DNA from: Haliaeetus albicilla
Taxonomy: Eukaryota; Chordata; Aves; Accipitriformes; Accipitridae
DNA length: 64,000 nt
NCBI RefSeq assembly: GCF_947461875.1
Contig: NC_091490.1
Location: 22,898,984-22,962,983, forward strand
Direction: 5' to 3'
In this document: piece by piece, positions 58,096 to 64,000 of the stretch
How positions within the stretch are numbered: the stretch's first letter is position 1
How the letters are laid out: each line of letters opens with the position of its first letter
Translations under genes and position numbers: made by a program
Notes under the pieces: generated by a model
Databases searched by the model: none
What the model was told of the DNA's origin: nothing
The model's input: the letters and a program-made list of their open reading frames with translations, nothing else

Positions 58096-60699
58096 GCTCT
58101 TTCTCCTAGAAGGAATGTGCCAGAGCTGAAAGATGTTGCAGAACTTCACCTCTTCTCGGCAGCCTCATCACTGGCACAACAGCCCTGGGGATCTGTGCTT
58201 ACCCACAGGCAGACTATCTCATGGTCATCTCGTACTCGGCAGGGCCTGTTTCCAATAATGCAGTCATCCGGCTCCTTCTCCCGCAAAGAACGTGCCAGCT
58301 GTGAAAGATGTTGCTGGTCTTCACCTCTACTTGGCACCCTATTCACCGGCACAACAGCCCTGGGGATCTGCACTTTCCCACAAACGGACCATCTCATATC
58401 ACTTGTTCAAGACGAAGCCTATTTTCAAAATAGTAAACGTCCGGCTCCTACTCTCGCAAAGAACGTGGCAGCAGTGAAAGATGTTGCAGGGCTTCATGTA
58501 TCCCGTGCAGCCTATTCACAGGCACAACAGCACTGGGGATCTGTGCTTTCCCACAGACGGAACATCCCATCGACATCTCATCCTCGGCAGAGCCTCTTTC
58601 CAAAAATGCAGTCATCCGTCTCCTTCTCCCGCAAAGAATGTGCCACCTTTGAAAGATGCTGCTGGTCATCACCTTCCCCCTGCACCCTATTCACAGGACA
58701 ACTGCACTGGGGATCTGTGCTTTCCCACAGACGGACCATCTCATGGCTCTCGTTCTTGGCAGAGACTATTTTCGAAATGGTAAACCTCTGGCTCCTACTC
58801 TCGCAAGGAACGTGGCAGCAGAGAAAGATGTTGAAGGGCTTCATGTACCCCGTGCAGCCTATTCACAGGCACAACAGCCCTGGGGATTTGTGCTTTCCCA
58901 CAGACGGACCATCTCATGGCACTCCTTCTCGGCAGAGCATCTTTCTGCAAAGGCAAATGTCCGGCTCTTTCTCCTAGAAGGAATGTGCCAGAGCTGAAAG
59001 ATGTTGCAGAACTTCACCTCCTCTCGGCAGCCTCATCACTGGCACAACAGCCCTGGGGATCTGTGCTTACCCACAGGCAGACTATCTCATGGTCATCTCG
59101 TACTCGGCAGGGCCTCTTTCCAAAAATGCAGTCATCCGGCTCCTTCTCCCGCAAAGAACGTGCCAGCTGTGAAAGATGTTGCTGGTCTTCACCTCTACTT
59201 GGCACCCTATTCACCGGCACAACAGCCCTGGGGATCTGCACTTTCCCACAGACGGACCATCTCATGGCACTTGTTCAAGACGGAGCCTATTTTCGAAATG
59301 GTAAACAACCGGCTCCTACTCTCGCAAAGAACGTGGCAGCAGTGAAAGATGTTGCAGGGCTTCATGTATCCCGTGCAGCCTATTCACAGGCACAACAGCA
59401 CTGGGGATCTGTGCTTTCCCACAGACGGAACATCCCATCGACATCTCATCCTCGGCAGGGTCTCTTTCCAAAAATGCAGTCATCCGGCTCCTCCTCCCGC
59501 AAAGAATGTGCCACCTTTGAAAGATGCTGCTGGTCATCACCTTCCCCCTGCACCCTATTCACAGGACAACTGCACTGGGGATCTGTGCTTTCCCACAGAC
59601 GGACCATCTCATGGCTCTCGTTCTTGGCAGAGACTATTTTCGAAATGGTAAACCTCTGGCTCCTACTCTCGCAAGGAACGTGGCAGCAGAGAAAGATGTT
59701 GCAGGGCTTCAAGTACCCCGTGCAGCCTATTCACCGGCACAACAGCCCTGGGGATCTGTGCTTTCCCACAGACGGACCATCTCATGGCACTCCTTCTCGG
59801 CAGAGCATCTTTCTGCAAAGGCAAATGTCCGGCTCTTTCTCCTAGAAGGAATGTGCCAGAGCTGAAAGATGTTGCAGAACTTCACCTCCTCTCGGCAGCC
59901 TCATCACTGGCACAACAGCCCTGGGGACCTGTGCTTACCCACAGGCAGAACATCTCATGGTCATCTTGTACTCGGCAGGGCCTCTTTCCAAAAATGCAGT
60001 CATCCGGCTCCTTCTCCCGCAAAGAACGTGCCAGCTGTGAAAGATGTTGCTGGTCTTCACCTCTACTTGGCACCCTATTCACCGGCACAACAGCCCTGGG
60101 GATCTGCACTTTCCCACAAACGGACCATCTCATGGCACTTGTTCAAGACGAAGCCTATTTTCAAAATAGTAAACGTCCGGCTCCTACTCTCGCAAAGAAC
60201 GTGGCAGCAGTGAAAGATGTTGCAGGGCTTCATGTACCCCGTGCAGCCTATTCACAGGCACAGCAGCACTGGGGATCTGTGCTTTCCCACAGACGGAACA
60301 TCCCATCGACATCTCATCCTCGGCAGGGCCTCTTTCCAAAAATGCAGTCATCCGGCTCCTTCTCCCGCAAAGAATGTGCCACCTTTGAAAGATGCTGCTG
60401 GTCATCACCTTCCCCCTGCACCCTATTCACAGGACAACTGCACTGGGGATCTGTGCTTTCCCACAGACGGACCATCTCATGGCTCTCGTTCTTGGCAGAG
60501 ACTATTTTCGAAATGGTAAACCTCTGGCTCCTACTCTCGCAAGGAACGTGGCAGCAGAGAAAGATGTTGAAGGGCTTCATGTACCCCGTGCAGCCTATTC
60601 ACAGGCACAACAGCCCTGGGGATCTGTGCTTTCCCACAGACGGACCATCTCATGGCACTCCTTCTCGGCAGAGCATCTTTCTGAAAAGGCAAATGTCCA
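58096..60699 (+). repeat. 2604-bp tandem duplication, copy 2 (three 868-bp HOR units)
   Basis: Second copy of 55492-58095. Both copies end on the same single-base variant (GTCCAGCTC near 58095 and 60699), and divergence from the next unit starts near 60762. Confidence 0.92.
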
Positions 60700-63600
60700 G
60701 CTCTTTCTCCTAGAAGGAATGTGCCAGAGCTGAAAGATGTTGCAGAACTTCACCTCCTCTCGGCAGCCTCATCACTGGCACAACAGCCCTGGGGATCTGT
60801 GCTTTCCCACAGGCAGAACATCTCATGGTCATCTCGTACTCGGCAGGGCCTCTTTCCAAAAATGCAGTCATCCGGCTCCTTCTCCCGCAAAGAACGTGCC
60901 AGCTGTGAAAGATGTTGCTGGTCTTCACCTCTACTTGGCACCCTATTCACCGGCACAACAGCCCTGGGGATCTGCACTTTCCCACAAACGGACCATCTCA
61001 TATCACTTGTTCAAGACGAAGCCTATTTTCAAAATAGTAAATGTCCGGCTCCTACTCTCGCAAAGAACGTGGCAGCAGTGAAAGATGTTGCAGGGCTTCA
61101 TGTATCCCGTGCAGCCTATTCACAGGCACAACAGCACTGGGGATCTGTGCTTTCCCACAGACGGAACATCCCATCGACATCTCATCCTCGGCAGAGCCTC
61201 TTTCCAAAAATGCACTCCTCCGGCTCCTTCTCCCGCAAAGAATGTGCCACCTTTGAAAGATGTTGCTGGTCATCACCTTCCCCCTGCACCCTGTTCACAG
61301 GACAACTGCACTGGGAATCTGTGCTTTCCCACAGACGGACCATCTCATGGCTCACGTTCTTGGCAGAGACTATTTCGAAATGGTAAACCTCTGGCTCCTA
61401 CTCTCGCAAGGAACGTGGCAGCAGAGAAAGATGTTGCAGGGCTTCATGTATCCCATGCAGCCTATTCACAGGCACAACAGCCCTGGGGATCTGTGCTTTC
61501 CCACAGACGGACCATCTCATGGCTCTCGTTCTTGGCAGAGACTATTTTCGAAATGGTAAACCTCTGGCTCCTACTATCGCAAGGAACGTGGCAGCAGAGA
61601 AAGATGTTGAAGGGCTTCATGTACCCCGTGCAGCCTATTCACAGGCACAAGAGCCCTGGGGATCTGTGCTTTCCCACAGACGGACCATCTCATGGCACTC
61701 CTTCTCGGCAGAGCATCTTTCTGCAAAGGCAAATGTCCGGCTCTTTCTCCTAGAAGGAATGTGACAGAGCTGAAAGATGTTGCAGAACTTCACCTCTTCT
61801 CGGCAGCCTCATCACTGGCAGAACAGCCCTGGGGATCTGTGCTTACCCACAGGCAGACCATCTCATGGTCATCTCGTACTCGGCAGGGCCTCTTTCCAAA
61901 AATGCAGTCATCCGGCTCCTTCTCCCGCAAAGAAAGTTCCAGCTCTGAAAGATGTTGCTGGTCTTCACCTCTACTTGGCACCCTATTCACCGGCACAACA
62001 GCCCTGGGGATCTGCACTTTCCCACAAACGGACCATCTCATGGCACTTGTTCAAGACGAAGCCTATTTTCAAAATAGTAAACGTCCGGCTCCTACTCTCG
62101 CAAAGAACGTGGCATCAGTGAAAGATGTTGCAGGGCTTCATGTATCCCGTGCAGCCTATTCACAGGCACAGCAGCACTGGGGATCTGTGCTTTCCCACAG
62201 ACGGACCATCTCATGGCTCTCGTTCTTGGCAGAGACTATTTTCGAAATGGTAAACCTCTGGCTCCTACTCTCGCAAGGAACGTGGCAGCAGAGAAAGATG
62301 TTGAAGGGCATCATGTACCCCGTGCAGCCTATTCACAGGCACAACAGCCCTGGGGATCTGTGCTTTCCCACAGACGGACCATCTCATGGCACTCCTTCTC
62401 GGCAGAGCATCTTTCTGCAAAGGCAAATGTCCGGCTCTTTCTCCTAGAAGGAATGTGCCAGAGCTGAAAGATGTTACAGAACTTCACCTCTTCTCGGCAG
62501 CCTCATCACTGGCACAACAGCCCTGGGGATCTGTGCTTACCCACAGGCAGACTATCTCATGGTCATCTCGTACTCGGCAGGGCCTCTTTCCAAAAATGCA
62601 GTCATCCGGCTCCTTCTCCCGCAAAGAACGTGCCAGCTGTGAAAGATGTTGCTGGTCTTCACCTCTACTTGGCACCCTATTCACCGGCACAACAGCCCTG
62701 GGGATCTGCACTTTCCCACAGACGGACCATCTCATGGCACTTGTTCAAGACGGAGCCTATTTTCGAAACGGTAAACAACCGGCTCCTACTCTCGCAAAGA
62801 ACGTGGAAGCAGTGAAAGATGTTGCAGGGCATCATGTACCCCGTGCAGCCTATTCACAGGCACAACAGCACTGGGGATCTGTGCTTTCCCACAGAGGGAA
62901 CATCTCATGGCACTCCTTCTCGGCAGATCATCTTTCTGCAAAGGCAAATGTCCGGCTCTTTCTCCTAGAAGGAATGTGACAGAGCTGAAAGATGTTGCAG
63001 AACTTCACCTCCTCTCGGCAGCCTCATCACTGGCACAACAGCCCTGGGGATCTGTGCTTACCCACAGGCAGAACATCTCATGGTCATCTTGTACTCGGCA
63101 GGGCCTCTTTCCAAAAATGCAGTCATCCGGCTCCTTCTCCCGCAAAGAACGTGCCAGCTGTGAAAGATGTTGCTGGTCTTCACCTCTACTTGGCACCCTA
63201 TTCACCGGCACAACAGCCCTGGGGATCTGCACTTTCCCACAAACGGACCATCTCATATCACTTGTTCAAGACGAAGCCTATTTTCAAAATAGTAAACGTC
63301 CGGCTCCTACTCTCGCAAAGAACGTGGCAGCAGTGAAAGATGTTGCAGGGCTTCATGTATCCCGTGCAGCCTATTCACAGGCACAACAGCACTGGGGATC
63401 TGTGCTTTCCCACAGACGGAACATCCCATCGACATCTCATCCTCGGCAGGGTCTCTTTCCAAAAATGCAGTCATCCGGCTCCTCCTCCCGCAAAGAATGT
63501 GCCACCTTTGAAAGATGCTGCTGGTCATCACCTTCCCCCTGCACCCTATTCACAGGACAACTGCACTGGGGATCTGTGCTTTCCCACAGACGGACCATCT

Positions 63601-64000
63601 CATGGCTCTCGTTCTTGGCAGAGACTATTTTCGAAATGGTAAACCTCTGGCTCCTACTCTCGCAAGGAACGTGGCAGCAGAGAAAGATGTTGCAGGGCTT
63701 CATGTACCCCGTGCAGCCTATTCACAGGCACAACAGCCCTGGGGATCTGTGCTTTCCCACAGACAGACCATCTCATGGCACTCCTTCTCGGCAGAGCATC
63801 TTTCTGCAAAGGCAAATGTCCGGCTCTTTCTCCTAGAAGGAATGTGCCAGAGCTGAAAGATGTTGCAGAACTTCACCTCCTCTCGGCAGCCTCATCACTG
63901 GCACAACAGCCCTGGGGACCTGTGCTTACCCACAGGCAGAACATCTCATGGTCATCTTGTACTCGGCAGGGCCTCTTTCCAAAAATGCAGTCATCCGGCT
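60700..64000 (+). repeat. Satellite array, right edge
   Basis: Monomers continue to the last base in the same orientation. An extra B occurs at about 61320-61640, with one T lost near 61373 (ACTATTTCG), and an A is missing near 62190 (E joined directly to B). From about 63320 the sequence resumes the GGCAGGGTCTC / GGGGACCTGTGC variant set seen at 56850-57330, so another copy of that HOR variant probably starts here. Confidence 0.93.

Noticed and set aside
13704..64000. CENP-B box (TTCGNNNNANNCGGG type) in the monomers
   Set aside because: The TTTCGAAATGGTAAAC core of class B contains TTCG but lacks the required A and CGGG at the right spacing; no match was seen in any class.
13704..64000. 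Additional ERV fragments, solo LTRs or inverted monomers
   Set aside because: Reading through the array I saw neither the LTR ends TGTAGGGTTC / GAACGCTAC nor any orientation switch outside 7407-13697.

Overview
The window is almost entirely one tandem satellite array, interrupted once by a complete, young endogenous retrovirus (ERV). There are no host single-copy genes, tRNA or rRNA genes. The sequence is eukaryotic, from a vertebrate and most probably a bird. That inference rests on the ERV: its primer-binding site matches tRNA-Trp exactly, as in the avian sarcoma/leukosis group, and its compact LTR places the polyadenylation signal between the TATA box and the presumed cap site, also as in that group. 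I cannot name the species or the satellite family.

Layout. Positions 1-7406 are satellite. Positions 7407-13697 are the ERV: 5' LTR, tRNA-Trp primer site, gag, pro and pol in three successive -1 frames, a 0.5-kb segment without an envelope gene, a polypurine tract and the 3' LTR. It is flanked by a 6-bp target duplication (ACAGAG) that splits one satellite monomer exactly. Positions 13704-64000 are satellite again, always in the same orientation.

Satellite organisation. Monomers are 172-175 bp and fall into five classes, here called A to E. In the right part they form a regular higher-order repeat (HOR) C-D-E-A-B of 868 bp (173+175+173+174+173). In the left part and around the ERV the order is irregular (A-B-A-B, E-E, B-E-B-E-E, hybrid D/A and A/D monomers). 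On top of this lie larger tandem duplications with periods of about 4163, 9720, 2258, 2257 and 2604 bp, all near-integer numbers of monomers. There is also a 746-bp segment shared between sites 34 kb apart. This is the architecture expected of an array evolving by unequal exchange and gene conversion. The monomer length is close to one nucleosome repeat and the HOR layout resembles centromeric alpha satellite, but no centromere function can be shown from sequence.

ERV biology. The two LTRs are identical over their first 230 bp and gag, pro and pol are open, so the insertion is recent. Gag has a capsid major homology region and two CCHC zinc knuckles. Pro has the DTGA active site. Pol has YMDD reverse transcriptase, RNase H and a full HHCC / D,D-35-E integrase. 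Pro and Pol are expected to be made by two -1 frameshifts (betaretrovirus-like layout). The pro-pol site has a recognisable heptamer, GGATTTT, and a downstream hairpin. There is no SU or TM coding sequence. The element therefore looks like an env-less, possibly intracellularly retrotransposing or complementation-dependent ERV.
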